In this document: piece after piece, positions 40,185 through 48,386 of the stretch | Layout of the letters: each line of letters begins with the position of its first letter | Numbering within the stretch: position 1 is the stretch's first letter | From: an uncultured Eubacteriales bacterium | GTDB taxonomy: Bacteria; Bacillota; Clostridia; Oscillospirales; Oscillospiraceae | NCBI GenBank assembly: GCA_934597725.1 | Contig: CAKTSK010000015.1 | Coordinates: 1 to 49,574, forward strand | Direction: 5' to 3' | Length of the DNA stretch: 49,574 nucleotides | Notes under the pieces: generated by a model | What the model was told of the DNA's origin: nothing | The model's database searches: none | What the model saw: only the letters and a program-made list of their open reading frames with translations | Translations under genes and position numbers: made by a program

Positions 40185-41324
40185 ATGCAGATCGTGATCA
40201 CGGACATTCGCTATAAAATGGCCCTGGCCCCCCTGTGGAGCCTGACCCAGGCGGGCCACGAGGTCTTGTGCGGGGAGTATGAGGACATCCCGGACAGGCA
40301 GTGCCTGGGCTTCTACAGCCGCTACTGCGGCCAGCCTCTGCGCTGGCCCCGGGGGGACCGGCCCGCCCAGGCCATTGCAGCGGCCTGTCCGCCGGGCAGC
40401 GTGGTGCTGCCCACCGGTCGGGATACCCTGCGGGCCTTTGCGGCGGACCCGGCGGCGGCGGAACGGGTCCGGGTGCTGGCGCCGCCGCTGGCGGTGCTGG
40501 ACCGGGCCGACGACAAGGCGGCGGTGGAAGCCCTGGCCCGCAGCCTGGGCATCCCCACCCCCCAGACCTACCGGCTGGAGCCGGGAGAGACCCCGGAAGC
40601 CCTGGCCCGGCGGGTGCGCTATCCGGTGATCCTGAAGCTACGGAACGGGGAGGCCCTGGGCCTCAAGTCCTGGCAGCGCTACCGGGTCGCCCGGCAGGCG
40701 GCGGAGTTTCCCGCCCTTTACCGCCAGATGGATGGGCTCCAGCCGGAGCCGGTGGTCCAGGACTATCTTGCCGGCCCGGACATCGGAGTAGCCATGGTCC
40801 TGGATGCCCAGAGCCGGCCGGTGGATTTTTTTTGCTACGAGAGTTTGGGGGAATACCCCCTGTCCGGCGGCCCCACCTGTCTGTGCCGGAGCATCGAAGA
40901 CCGGCAGCTGGTGCAGTACGCGGCCAAGCTGCTGGGCGCGCTGGGGATGCAGGGGCTGGCCATGCTGGATCTCAAGGGAGACGGACGCTGTCTGCTGGAG
41001 GTCAACCCTCGTCTATGGGGGAGCGCGGCCCTGGCCACGGCGGCGGAGGCCACCTTATATGAAAGCTGGGCAAAGGCCACCCTGGGGACCCATACGCCCC
41101 TGGATGTGGACACCTGCCGGCCCAGCTACCGGGTGGGGGTGACCATGAAATTTCTGCCCCACTGCCTGATGGCGGCGGGCAAACAACTGCGGGCCGGGAA
41201 GCCCGGGGCCTTTTTCCGTGGGCTGGGGGCCAGCCTCAGCCCGGGAGTGGCCGAGGGGACCTGCCTGCGGGGAGACCGCCGGCCCCGGCGGCAATACTGG
41301 AAAAATCTGCTCGGAGGGGTCTGA
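40185..41324 (+). CDS. ATP-grasp domain protein (carboxylate-amine/thiol ligase-like)
   Basis: A 379-residue cytoplasmic ATP-grasp enzyme; substrates unknown. The N-terminal preATP-grasp part begins MQIVITDIRYKMALAPLWSLTQAGHEV. The ATP-grasp fold includes RADDKAAVEALARSLGIPTPQTY, YPVILKLRNGEALGLKS (ATP-binding Lys) and the metal-binding end segment DLKGDGRCLLEVNPRLWGS. The last about 70 residues are basic. AGGAGAG precedes the ATG. Its stop overlaps the MurJ-like start by one base, so it works with a lipid-linked glycan exporter. A role in adding an amino-acid or acyl group to a surface polymer or nucleotide sugar is an inference. Confidence 0.85.
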   Translation: MQIVITDIRYKMALAPLWSLTQAGHEVLCGEYEDIPDRQCLGFYSRYCGQPLRWPRGDRPAQAIAAACPPGSVVLPTGRDTLRAFAADPAAAERVRVLAPPLAVLDRADDKAAVEALARSLGIPTPQTYRLEPGETPEALARRVRYPVILKLRNGEALGLKSWQRYRVARQAAEFPALYRQMDGLQPEPVVQDYLAGPDIGVAMVLDAQSRPVDFFCYESLGEYPLSGGPTCLCRSIEDRQLVQYAAKLLGALGMQGLAMLDLKGDGRCLLEVNPRLWGSAALATAAEATLYESWAKATLGTHTPLDVDTCRPSYRVGVTMKFLPHCLMAAGKQLRAGKPGAFFRGLGASLSPGVAEGTCLRGDRRPRRQYWKNLLGGV

Positions 41325-42838
41325 TGAGCAAAAGTTTTTTGAAAGCAAGCTCCGGCGTGGCGGCGGTGATGCTGCTGTCCAAGGCCCTGGGCTTTCTCCG
41401 GCAGAGTATGGTGGCCAATGTCTACGGCTCCAACACGGCCACGGATGTTTATTTTGTCTCCAGCGAGTTCACCACCAATCTGGCCGGCGCCTTTACCACG
41501 GCCCTGACCACGGCCCTGGTGACGGTATACATCTCCGTGGCCCTGCGCCAGGGCAAGGAGGCGGCGGGCAAGCTGGCCTCCCGGGTGCTGAGTCTGTTCC
41601 TGCTGGGCGCGGGCGCGGCGGTGGTGGTGCTGGTCCTCTTTGCCCCCCAGGTGGGGCGGCTGCTGGCGCCGGCCTACGGGCCGGAACAGCTGGATATGCT
41701 GGCCCATTATCTGCGGATGTTTTCCGCGGCCTTCCTCTTCTCGGCTTTTCAGTCCATCGACGCGGCGGTGCAGAACGCCAACGACATCTATGTGCCGGGG
41801 AAGCTGTACGGGGTGATCTTCAACCCCGTGGCCATTTTCTGTATGCTGCTGCTGGGGGAAAAGCTGGGGCTGTCGGCCCTGGTGTATGCCTATTACGCGG
41901 CCAACCTCATCCAGGTGGTCCTGCTGCGCCTGCGCTGCCGGGGGCTGTACCGGTTCGTGCCCTCTCTGGGGGCCCGGCAGGCGGACGTGGTGCAGGTGTG
42001 GCGGCTGGCGCTGCCGGTGCTGGTGAGCAACGTGGTCATCCAGTTCAACGGCATTGTGGACAAGGCCATCTGCTCCTATCTGGGGGAAGGGATGGCCTCC
42101 TCCTATACCTATGCCAGCACCTTGGAGCAGTTCGTCACCGGCACCTTCACGGCCACCATCAGCCTGGTGCTGCTCAGCCGTCTGGTGGCCCTGGCCGCCG
42201 GGGAGGACCAGCAGGGGATGCTGCGTACCCTCACCCAGGCCAGCACCATGATGGTGCTCATCCTGGCCCCGGTGGCCCTCATCACCGTCCTGAGCGCCGG
42301 GGACATCGTCTCCCTGGTCTATCACCGGGGGGCCTTTACCCCGGAGAACGTACAGAGCACCACCCTGGCCCTGCTGGGCTTTGCCGTGGGCTTTCCCATC
42401 ATTGCCCTGCGGGAGCTGCTCATCCGGGTCCACTTTGCCTACCAGCAGACCAAGGGACCCATGGTCATCAGCATCGTGGCGGTGGTGTGCAACATCACCC
42501 TGAGCGTCCTGCTGAGCATCCCCTTCGGGGTGCTGGGCGTGACGGCGGCCACCAGCCTGTCGGCGGTGCTGTCGGTGGTCCTGCTGGCCCGGGGGGTGCG
42601 GAAGCAGCTGCCGGGGTTCCGGCTCTTTGCCCGGCCCGGCCGCTATGGCAAGTGTCTGGCGGCTATGGTGGTCTCCGGCGCGGCGGTGCTGGCCGTGGGC
42701 TGGCTGGGCGTGGCTTCGGTGCTGGTGCGGACGGTGCTGAAGCTGGCGGCGGGCTGCGGCGTGTATTTTGTGGTCATCGTGGGCCTGCACTATCCAGAGG
42801 TCCGGGCCTTCCTGCGGACGCGGCGGACGCGCCGGTAA
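41324..42838 (+). CDS. MurJ/MviN-type lipid flippase
   Basis: A 504-residue, about fourteen-helix inner-membrane protein of the MOP superfamily. It begins MSKSFLKASSGVAAVMLLSKALGFLRQSMVANVYG, the classic MurJ opening, followed by TDVYFVSSEFTTNLAGAF, FSAFQSIDAAVQNAN, and the second-half helices with SLVYHRGAFTPENVQST. MurJ flips lipid II to the outer face. Whether this copy handles lipid II or a dedicated glycan lipid is open, since its partner genes are ATP-grasp and deacetylase rather than mur genes. It overlaps the preceding gene by one base and has CGGAGGGG upstream. Confidence 0.9.
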   Translation: MSKSFLKASSGVAAVMLLSKALGFLRQSMVANVYGSNTATDVYFVSSEFTTNLAGAFTTALTTALVTVYISVALRQGKEAAGKLASRVLSLFLLGAGAAVVVLVLFAPQVGRLLAPAYGPEQLDMLAHYLRMFSAAFLFSAFQSIDAAVQNANDIYVPGKLYGVIFNPVAIFCMLLLGEKLGLSALVYAYYAANLIQVVLLRLRCRGLYRFVPSLGARQADVVQVWRLALPVLVSNVVIQFNGIVDKAICSYLGEGMASSYTYASTLEQFVTGTFTATISLVLLSRLVALAAGEDQQGMLRTLTQASTMMVLILAPVALITVLSAGDIVSLVYHRGAFTPENVQSTTLALLGFAVGFPIIALRELLIRVHFAYQQTKGPMVISIVAVVCNITLSVLLSIPFGVLGVTAATSLSAVLSVVLLARGVRKQLPGFRLFARPGRYGKCLAAMVVSGAAVLAVGWLGVASVLVRTVLKLAAGCGVYFVVIVGLHYPEVRAFLRTRRTRR

Positions 42839-42872
42839 CAAATTCGTTGTGTGGATAAAGAAAGGGAAAACT

Positions 42873-44153
42873 ATGTCCTTGATCGTAAAAGTGGGGAAAG
42901 CGGGCAAGAAGGTCATCAAGCGCTTCCTGCCCGAGGAGAAGCATCATGTCAGTTATACCCGGCGCATCGAGCGGGTAAAGACCAAGCAGCGCCTGGTGGC
43001 CATGACCTTTGACGACGGCCCCATGGACCTGCCCGCCAGCCCCGACAAGTTCGGGGGCCGGTCCCTGACCGACCTGCTGCTGGACGTGCTGAAGATCTAT
43101 GGCGCCAAGGGGACCTTTGACGTGGTGGGGGACACGGGGGAGAACTATCCCGACACCGCCGGCCGCGCTGGTCAGGCTGACTGGGGCGGGGTGAAGTACG
43201 ACCACTATCCCGACATCAACCAGGACGAGCGGGGCGGCGCAGCCCACAACCAGCGGCTCATGTGGCGCATCCTGGACGAGGGGCATCAGATCACCAACCA
43301 CGGCTATCGCCATGTGCTGTTTGGCAAAAAGCCCTTTGTCTATGGCAAGCGGGAGCACTTCACCAGCCTGGAGCAGGTGGTGGAGGACCTCAAGCGTCTG
43401 CACAGCCTGCTGCGGGACACCTACGGCTATGAGATGACCATGGCCCGCCCGCCCCACTATGTGGACCGGATCGCCGGGGGCTTTACCAGCTATGACGCCT
43501 ATGACCAGATGGGCTATCTCTACCTGGCCGCCGCCTTTGACGGGGCCGGGTGGCTGCCCCTGGGCCACGGCACGGCCCAGGAAAACCTGAAAGCAGAGGT
43601 GGAGGCCATGGTGGCCCCCCTGCGAAAGGCCCTGGCCGAGGACCCCGACGCCCTGGCCGGCCAGATCATCTTCCAGAAGGACGGCTACAACATGGACCGC
43701 CGCACGCCGGTGGCCTTTGGTCTGAAGGAACAGCTGGCCGTGCTGGGGGAGTATGGCTATCGGGTGGTGACCGCCCAGGAGCTGCTCAGGGAGAGCCCCT
43801 TTGCCGACCTGGGCCGGGATGACCCCGCCTTTGAAAAGCTGGCGGCCCTGCAAAAGGACCACGCGGTGGCCTATTCCGACAACCGCCTGCGCCTGGAGCA
43901 GCCCATGACCTGGGGGGAGCTGGCCATGCTCCTGGCCCCCCGCCAGCAGGCTGTGAGCCGCCGGCTGGCCCGCATCCGGGAGACCGGCGCGCCCCAGCAC
44001 GCCAACTGGGGGGCCATGGACTGGTGCGCCGAGCAGGGCATTTTGAAATATGCCATGGACCCCGACGGCATGGTCAGCGCGCTGCCCCGGGAGTTTTTCG
44101 GGCCGGTGAAGAACTATACCCGCCGGCAGGTGTACGAGGCCTATCTGGGCTGA
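42873..44153 (+). CDS. NodB-type polysaccharide deacetylase with SLH-like C-terminus
   Basis: A 426-residue protein of the carbohydrate esterase 4 fold. Motif 1 is VAMTFDDGPMD (near 42-52) with the catalytic Asp and metal Asp, and motif 2 is HQITNHGYRH with the His pair. ARPPHYVDR resembles the R-P-P motif 3. It removes acetyl groups from a sugar polymer, perhaps peptidoglycan or an exopolysaccharide. The C-terminal about 75 residues (MTWGELAMLLAP...MDWCAEQGILKYAMDPD...YTRRQVYEAYLG) resemble degenerate S-layer-homology repeats. No clear signal peptide is seen; the N-terminus is basic and only weakly hydrophobic, so its location is uncertain. The ATG at 42873 has AAAGGG upstream. Confidence 0.87.
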   Translation: MSLIVKVGKAGKKVIKRFLPEEKHHVSYTRRIERVKTKQRLVAMTFDDGPMDLPASPDKFGGRSLTDLLLDVLKIYGAKGTFDVVGDTGENYPDTAGRAGQADWGGVKYDHYPDINQDERGGAAHNQRLMWRILDEGHQITNHGYRHVLFGKKPFVYGKREHFTSLEQVVEDLKRLHSLLRDTYGYEMTMARPPHYVDRIAGGFTSYDAYDQMGYLYLAAAFDGAGWLPLGHGTAQENLKAEVEAMVAPLRKALAEDPDALAGQIIFQKDGYNMDRRTPVAFGLKEQLAVLGEYGYRVVTAQELLRESPFADLGRDDPAFEKLAALQKDHAVAYSDNRLRLEQPMTWGELAMLLAPRQQAVSRRLARIRETGAPQHANWGAMDWCAEQGILKYAMDPDGMVSALPREFFGPVKNYTRRQVYEAYLG

Positions 44154-44204
44154 CCTGCCGGCCCCGCGCCCCGGACCCGGGGCCAGAGAGAGGAGGGACA
44201 GCCA

Positions 44205-44981
44205 GTGGAGGTTGTCAAATGCCAACTGGAAGCGCCCCTGGCGGTGGTGACCCTGCACCGCCCGGCGTGCCGCAACGCCCTGAACACGGAAGTCTATCAG
44301 CAGCTGGAGGCCATCCTGCGCCGGATCGAGGCCATGGCGGAGATCCGGGTGGTGATCCTCACCGGCGCGGGGGAGAAAGCCTTCGCCGCCGGCGCGGACA
44401 TTGCCGAGATGGCCGGGGAAGGCCCGGAAGGCGGCCGCCGCCTGTCCCTGCTGTGCCACCGGGTGGGGGACCTGCTGGAAAACATGCGTCAGGTGACCAT
44501 CGCCGCCGTGAACGGCTACGCCCTGGGGGGCGGCTGTGAGCTGACCCTGGCCTGCGACCTGCGTCTGGCGGCAGAAAACGCCCGCTTCGGCCTGCCGGAG
44601 GTGGGCCTGGGCATCCTGCCCGGCGGCGGCGGGACCCAGCGGCTGGCCCGCTTGATCGGGGTGGGCCGGGCCAAGGAGATGATCTTTACCGGGGACCTCA
44701 TCGACGCCCAGGAGGCTTACCGCCTGGGGCTGGTGAACCATGTCCTGCCCCAGCAGGAGCTGCTGCCCGCCTGCCGGGCTTTGGGTGAGAAGATCGCCAG
44801 CCGGGCCGGCTATGCGGTCTCCCTGGCTAAGGAGGCCATCAATACCAGCCTGGATGTGGACCGGAAAAATGGCCTGGAACGGGAGGCCGATCTGCTGGCG
44901 TTGCTCTTTGCCACCCGGGACAAAGCGGAGGGAATGGCCGCGTTTTTGGAGCGCCGGCCCCCGCAGTTTCAGGATTTTTAA
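44205..44981 (+). CDS. Enoyl-CoA hydratase / crotonase
   Basis: A 258-residue crotonase-fold enzyme, probably 3-hydroxybutyryl-CoA dehydratase of the butyrate route. Oxyanion-hole segments are AFAAGADIAEM and NGYALGGGCELTLACD. Both catalytic Glu residues expected for hydratases are there (GGGCE and LPEVGLGILPGGGGTQRL). The length is normal for bacterial Crt. The start is GTG at 44205, with GAGGAGGG upstream. No other butyrate genes are next to it, so the substrate chain length is uncertain. A strong terminator ends the unit. Confidence 0.92.
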   Translation: MEVVKCQLEAPLAVVTLHRPACRNALNTEVYQQLEAILRRIEAMAEIRVVILTGAGEKAFAAGADIAEMAGEGPEGGRRLSLLCHRVGDLLENMRQVTIAAVNGYALGGGCELTLACDLRLAAENARFGLPEVGLGILPGGGGTQRLARLIGVGRAKEMIFTGDLIDAQEAYRLGLVNHVLPQQELLPACRALGEKIASRAGYAVSLAKEAINTSLDVDRKNGLEREADLLALLFATRDKAEGMAAFLERRPPQFQDF

Positions 44982-45002
44982 GGGCAGTCAAAAATGTTGC
45001 AC

Positions 45003-45043
45003 AACGGAAAAACCCTTGTCTGACAAGGGTTTTTCCGTTTTTT
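45003..45043 (+). terminator. Terminator after crotonase
   Basis: A near-perfect palindrome, 45003-45020 with 45022-45039, running into TTTTTTG. A strong intrinsic terminator 22 bases after the stop codon. Confidence 0.95.
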
Positions 45044-45239
45044 GTTCGCTTTGACGAGAAGGTAGGGGGTGGATTTTGTGAACTGTAACGAAAAAGTGAC
45101 CAATAGTTAACAAAATAGTTACAAGAGCAAACGAAATGGTGACAGCGGATATAAAGAGCGTGGAGAAAATGGGGATATGTTTGGTGAAAGCAACCAAAAA
45201 TGCCGCGAAAAACCGGAAAAATCGACTGAACAGGCGGGT
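45044..45239. other. AT-rich intergenic stretch without a recognised gene
   Basis: About 200 bases between the crotonase terminator and the next promoter. Several GTAAC/GTTAC and GTGAC/GTTAAC words recur (near 45084-45142), which could be binding sites for a regulator. No RNA or protein gene is recognised. Confidence 0.4.
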
Positions 45240-45269
45240 TTGCAAAAGGGGCGGCCTTTCGTGTATAAT
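45240..45269 (+). promoter_or_regulatory. Predicted promoter of the SleB-like hydrolase gene
   Basis: TTGCAA (45240-45245) and a perfect TATAAT (45264-45269) with an 18-base spacer. It gives a leader of about 133 bases. Confidence 0.65.
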
Positions 45270-45275
45270 GCCCAC

Positions 45276-45369
45276 TGCAAGCGTCGCCGGAGGGAAGAGA
45301 GAGAGCCTTCCGGCCCAGGAGATCCGCCCGGAGAGCCCCCCAGAACGCCGCCATTGGCAGACGCTTGCA
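45276..45369 (+). promoter_or_regulatory. Structured mRNA leader upstream of the wall hydrolase (unclassified)
   Basis: A closing stem TGCAAGCGTC (45276-45285) with GACGCTTGCA (45360-45369) begins right at the predicted transcript start. Inside it, GCCGGAGGG pairs with CCTTCCGGC (one G-T) at about 45286-45314. After the closing stem comes a smaller hairpin with GGG-TTTT-CCC near 45379-45391, just before the ribosome binding site. This resembles a cis-regulatory RNA with a translational platform. It does not match the c-di-AMP aptamer as I remember it. Confidence 0.5.
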
Positions 45370-45408
45370 GACGGCGGGAGGGTTTTCCCCGTTGACAGGA
45401 GTGTATTG

Positions 45409-46071
45409 ATGAAAAAGTTTTTGACCGCGACCCTGCTTTGTCTGGCCCTGACCACCGTCATGGTCCCCGCTGCGCTGGCCGCCGACAGCAACTATACCGA
45501 GTGTATGGCTGCCATCGCCGACCAACGGGAGGTCCAGGCCCAGGCCCACCAGACGGCCAAGGCCCTGCGCGCCAAGGGATATGGAGAAAACAGCGGCTAC
45601 ATCCAGGCCGCCAAGAGCAGCTGGAACGCTGCCCAGCAGGCCATTGTGGGCTATCAGCGGCTGGCCCGGTATACCGACGAGGACATCCGCATCCTCACCA
45701 CCGCCGTCTTCAACGAGGCCGGCCACACCACCGACCAGCTGCGGGAGTATGTGGCCCAGGTGGTCCTCAACCGGGTGGCCGACAGCCGCTTCCCGGACAC
45801 GGTGAAGGGGGTCATCACCCAGCCCGGCCAGTACGCCGGCGACTACGCCACCACCGCCGCCACCCAGAAGGTCCTGGAGGCCGACCGGGCCAACGGCACC
45901 TTCTACTATGCCATGTGTGAGGACGCCGTGAAGCGGGCCATGATGGGCCAGGTGGATATGCCCGCCAACGTGGTCTATCAGGCCAATTTCTCCCAGGGCA
46001 AGGGCGTCTGGCAGACCGTGGCGTTCAACAGCGGCTGGTTCGCCAGCACCAGCTATTTCTGCTACGGCTGA
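45409..46071 (+). CDS. Secreted SleB-like cell wall hydrolase
   Basis: A 220-residue exported protein. The signal peptide is MKKFLTATLLCLALTTVMVPAALA with cleavage predicted after ALA at residue 24. After a helical spacer comes the SleB/Hydrolase_2 domain: ILTTAVFNEAGHTTDQLREYVAQVVLNRVADSRFPDTVKGVITQPGQYA, with the conserved Glu in FNEAGH. Such enzymes are lytic transglycosylases active in spore cortex lysis or vegetative wall remodelling. The ATG at 45409 has AGGAG 9 bases upstream; an earlier in-frame ATG would translate through the leader and lacks a signal peptide. Control by the structured leader is inference. Confidence 0.9.
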   Translation: MKKFLTATLLCLALTTVMVPAALAADSNYTECMAAIADQREVQAQAHQTAKALRAKGYGENSGYIQAAKSSWNAAQQAIVGYQRLARYTDEDIRILTTAVFNEAGHTTDQLREYVAQVVLNRVADSRFPDTVKGVITQPGQYAGDYATTAATQKVLEADRANGTFYYAMCEDAVKRAMMGQVDMPANVVYQANFSQGKGVWQTVAFNSGWFASTSYFCYG

Positions 46072-46107
46072 GAGGCCCTTCCGGCAGCAGACCCAGACAA
46101 ACAGCAA

Positions 46108-46140
46108 GCCGCCGTCCCCGGTGTGGGACGGCGGCTTTTT
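46108..46140 (+). terminator. Terminator after the SleB-like hydrolase
   Basis: GCCGCCGTCCC (46108-46118) pairs with GGGACGGCGGC (46125-46135), followed by TTTTT. A strong intrinsic terminator, also facing the end of the convergent VOC gene. Confidence 0.93.
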
Positions 46141-46141
46141 G

Positions 46142-46504
46142 TCACATGGGCGGCAGGATCTCCAGCAGATGGCCGTCGGGGTCCTGGATGAAATAGATCC
46201 CGCCGGGCAGCTCATCCACGATCAGCCCCAGCTCCCGGTGCCGGGCCTTCAGGGCGGGGAAGTCCTGGGCGGTCAGGGCTACATGGGGGGCGTCATCCCC
46301 CAGGTGATAGGGCTGGGTGCGGCCGGTCTCCTGGCACAGCTCCAGCTGAAAGGGGGTCTGGCCGTCGCCCAGAAACAGCAGCTGCCAGCCCCGGTCGGGC
46401 ATGGCCAGCTCCCGCTGGGGGGTCAGGCCCAGGGTCCGGCGGTAGAAGTCTGCGCTGCGGTCCAGGTCCAAGACCCGCAGGCAGACGTGGCTCATGGTGG
46501 TCAT
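46142..46504 (-). CDS. VOC-superfamily (glyoxalase-like) protein
   Basis: A 120-residue metal-dependent protein of the vicinal oxygen chelate fold. The pattern MSHVCLRVLDLDRSADFYRRTLGL with the first His, FQLELCQ with Glu, APHVALTAQDF with His, and YFIQDPDGHLLEILPP with the last Glu gives all four metal ligands of glyoxalase I-like proteins. It may be lactoylglutathione lyase-like or act on another small molecule. AGGAGGG precedes the ATG at 46504; a second ATG lies two codons later. Confidence 0.88.
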   Translation of the reverse strand: MTTMSHVCLRVLDLDRSADFYRRTLGLTPQRELAMPDRGWQLLFLGDGQTPFQLELCQETGRTQPYHLGDDAPHVALTAQDFPALKARHRELGLIVDELPGGIYFIQDPDGHLLEILPPM

Positions 46505-46557
46505 CGCGATCCCTCCTGTGCGGTGTGCAGCGGCGGCGCCGCTGGTGATTTGAGGCT

Positions 46558-46586
46558 ATTTTACCACCGGGCGCGGAGACAGACAA
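46558..46586 (-). promoter_or_regulatory. Predicted promoter of the VOC gene
   Basis: On the minus strand, TTGTCT (46586-46581) and TAAAAT (46563-46558) are 17 bases apart, about 55 bases before the start. Confidence 0.5.
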
Positions 46587-46709
46587 GCAGAAATCCGCCC
46601 ATCCCTCTATGCAAAAGGGAGAAAATAGGGTATGATAGACCTATCTTCGTGAGAAAACGGTCCCCATGGCCCCCGGGGCGATGGGAGAAACTGAAAGGGA
46701 GGATACCCC

Positions 46710-48314
46710 ATGAAACTGACCTTTTTCGGCGCAGCCAAAGCCGTCACCGGCAGCTGCCACTGCGTGGAGGTGGCGGGCAAGAAGATCCTCATCGACTGCG
46801 GCCTGCAGCAGGGCCGGGACGAACGGGACAACGCCGTGCTGGACTTTGCCCCCAACTATATTGATTATGTGATCGTCACCCACGCCCACATCGACCACTC
46901 CGGGCGCATCCCGCTGCTGATCAAGCAGGGCTTTCAGGGACAGATCTTCACCACCCGCATCACCGGCCAGTTGCTGGAGGTGATGCTGCAGGACTCGGCC
47001 CACATCCAGGAGATGGACGCCCAGTGGAAGAACCAGAAGGGCAAGCGGGCCGGACGGCCCATGGTGGAGCCTCTGTACACCGTGGCCGACGCGGCCCAGG
47101 TGGCCGAGCACCTGGTCACGGCGGAATACGGCCAGATCATCGAGCCGTTTGAGGGGGTCAAGATCCGCTTTGTGGACGCCGGCCACCTGCTGGGCTCGGC
47201 CAGCGTGGAGATGTGGCTGACCGAGGACGGCGTGGAGAAGAAGATCGTCTTTTCCGGGGACATCGGCAACATCAACCAGCCGGTGATCCGGGACCCGTCC
47301 TATCTCACCGGCGCGGACTATGTGGTCATGGAGAGCACCTACGGCGACCGGGACCATGAGCCGGTGGCCTCCTACGAGGCGGAGCTGGCCAAGATCATCG
47401 ACGAGACCTTTGCCAGAGGCGGCAACGTGATCATCCCCTCCTTTGCGGTGGGGCGGACCCAGGAGCTGCTGTACTTCATGCGGGAGATGAAGAAGGAGGG
47501 GCTGGTGAAGAGCTGCCCGGACTTCACCGTCTGCGTGGACTCTCCCCTGGCCAACGAGGCCACCAAGATCTTCTCCGGGGACCTGCATGGCTACCTGGAT
47601 GAGGAGGCCCTGGAGCTGGTGAAGGACGGCGAACGGCTGTTCACCTTCCCCGGCCTGATGATGACCGAGAGCAGCGAGGAGTCCAAGCTGCTGAACCTGG
47701 ACAAGAGTTCCAAGGTGATCATCTCTGCTTCCGGCATGTGCGACGCCGGGCGCATCCGCCACCATCTGAAGCACAACCTGTGGCGGGAGGAGTGCGCCAT
47801 CGTCTTTGTGGGCTACCAGGGCGAGGGGACCCTGGGCCGGCACCTGCTGGAAGGGGCCAAGCAGGTGCGGCTGTTCGGCGAGGAGATCGCGGTCAACGCC
47901 AAGATCTATAATTTCAAGGGCCTGTCCTCCCACGCCGACCGGGACCACCTGCTGCGCTGGGTGGAGCACATCCAGGACCCGGCGCCCCAGCAGATCTTTG
48001 TGGTCCACGGGGACGCCCAGGTGACCGAGATCTTTGCCAACACCCTGCGGGAGAAGGGGATGCCTGCCCATGCGCCGCTGTATGAGGAGGTCTTTGACCT
48101 GGCCCGGAACGTGATGCTGGCTGCCGGGGTGGAGATCGAGCCCAAGAAGACGACCTTTGCCTCTGGGGGCCGGCCGTCGGCGGCTTACCACGAGCTGGAG
48201 CTGGCGGCGATGGACCTGCTGTCCATCATCCGGGCCAGCAAGGGCGGGGCCAACAAGGACCTGAAAAAAATGGCCGCCCAGCTGCGGGCGGTGGCCGAAA
48301 AGTGGAAAGACTGA
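46710..48314 (+). CDS. MBL-fold beta-CASP nuclease
   Basis: A 534-residue metallo-beta-lactamase-fold protein of the CPSF73-like group, expected to cut or trim RNA. It shows LTFFGAAKAVTGSCHCVEV, the zinc motif THAHIDHSGRIP (about 57-68), DAGHLLGSASVE, VFSGDIGN, MESTYGDRDH, the beta-CASP domain with PSFAVGRTQELLYF and IISASGMCDAGRIRHHL, and the final zinc-binding KGLSSHADRDHLL and VVHGD. A KH-like or C-terminal extension follows. GAAAGGGAGG precedes the ATG. The target RNA is unknown. The gene stands alone, with a terminator-like hairpin after it. Confidence 0.92.
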   Translation: MKLTFFGAAKAVTGSCHCVEVAGKKILIDCGLQQGRDERDNAVLDFAPNYIDYVIVTHAHIDHSGRIPLLIKQGFQGQIFTTRITGQLLEVMLQDSAHIQEMDAQWKNQKGKRAGRPMVEPLYTVADAAQVAEHLVTAEYGQIIEPFEGVKIRFVDAGHLLGSASVEMWLTEDGVEKKIVFSGDIGNINQPVIRDPSYLTGADYVVMESTYGDRDHEPVASYEAELAKIIDETFARGGNVIIPSFAVGRTQELLYFMREMKKEGLVKSCPDFTVCVDSPLANEATKIFSGDLHGYLDEEALELVKDGERLFTFPGLMMTESSEESKLLNLDKSSKVIISASGMCDAGRIRHHLKHNLWREECAIVFVGYQGEGTLGRHLLEGAKQVRLFGEEIAVNAKIYNFKGLSSHADRDHLLRWVEHIQDPAPQQIFVVHGDAQVTEIFANTLREKGMPAHAPLYEEVFDLARNVMLAAGVEIEPKKTTFASGGRPSAAYHELELAAMDLLSIIRASKGGANKDLKKMAAQLRAVAEKWKD

Positions 48315-48333
48315 CGGAGAGATCCTCCGGGAC

Positions 48334-48368
48334 CGGGCCGCTCGCTGCTGCGGGCGGCCCGCTTATTT
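48334..48368 (+). terminator. Terminator-like hairpin between nuclease and asparaginase genes
   Basis: CGGGCCGC (48334-48341) pairs with GCGGCCCG (48354-48361), followed by CTTATTTT. Moderate intrinsic terminator. Confidence 0.7.
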
Positions 48369-48386
48369 TGGAAAGGAGCGAAGGGG

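Noticed and set aside
45276..45369. c-di-AMP (ydaO) riboswitch before the wall hydrolase
   Set aside because: The position suits it, but the conserved aptamer words that I remember are not found.
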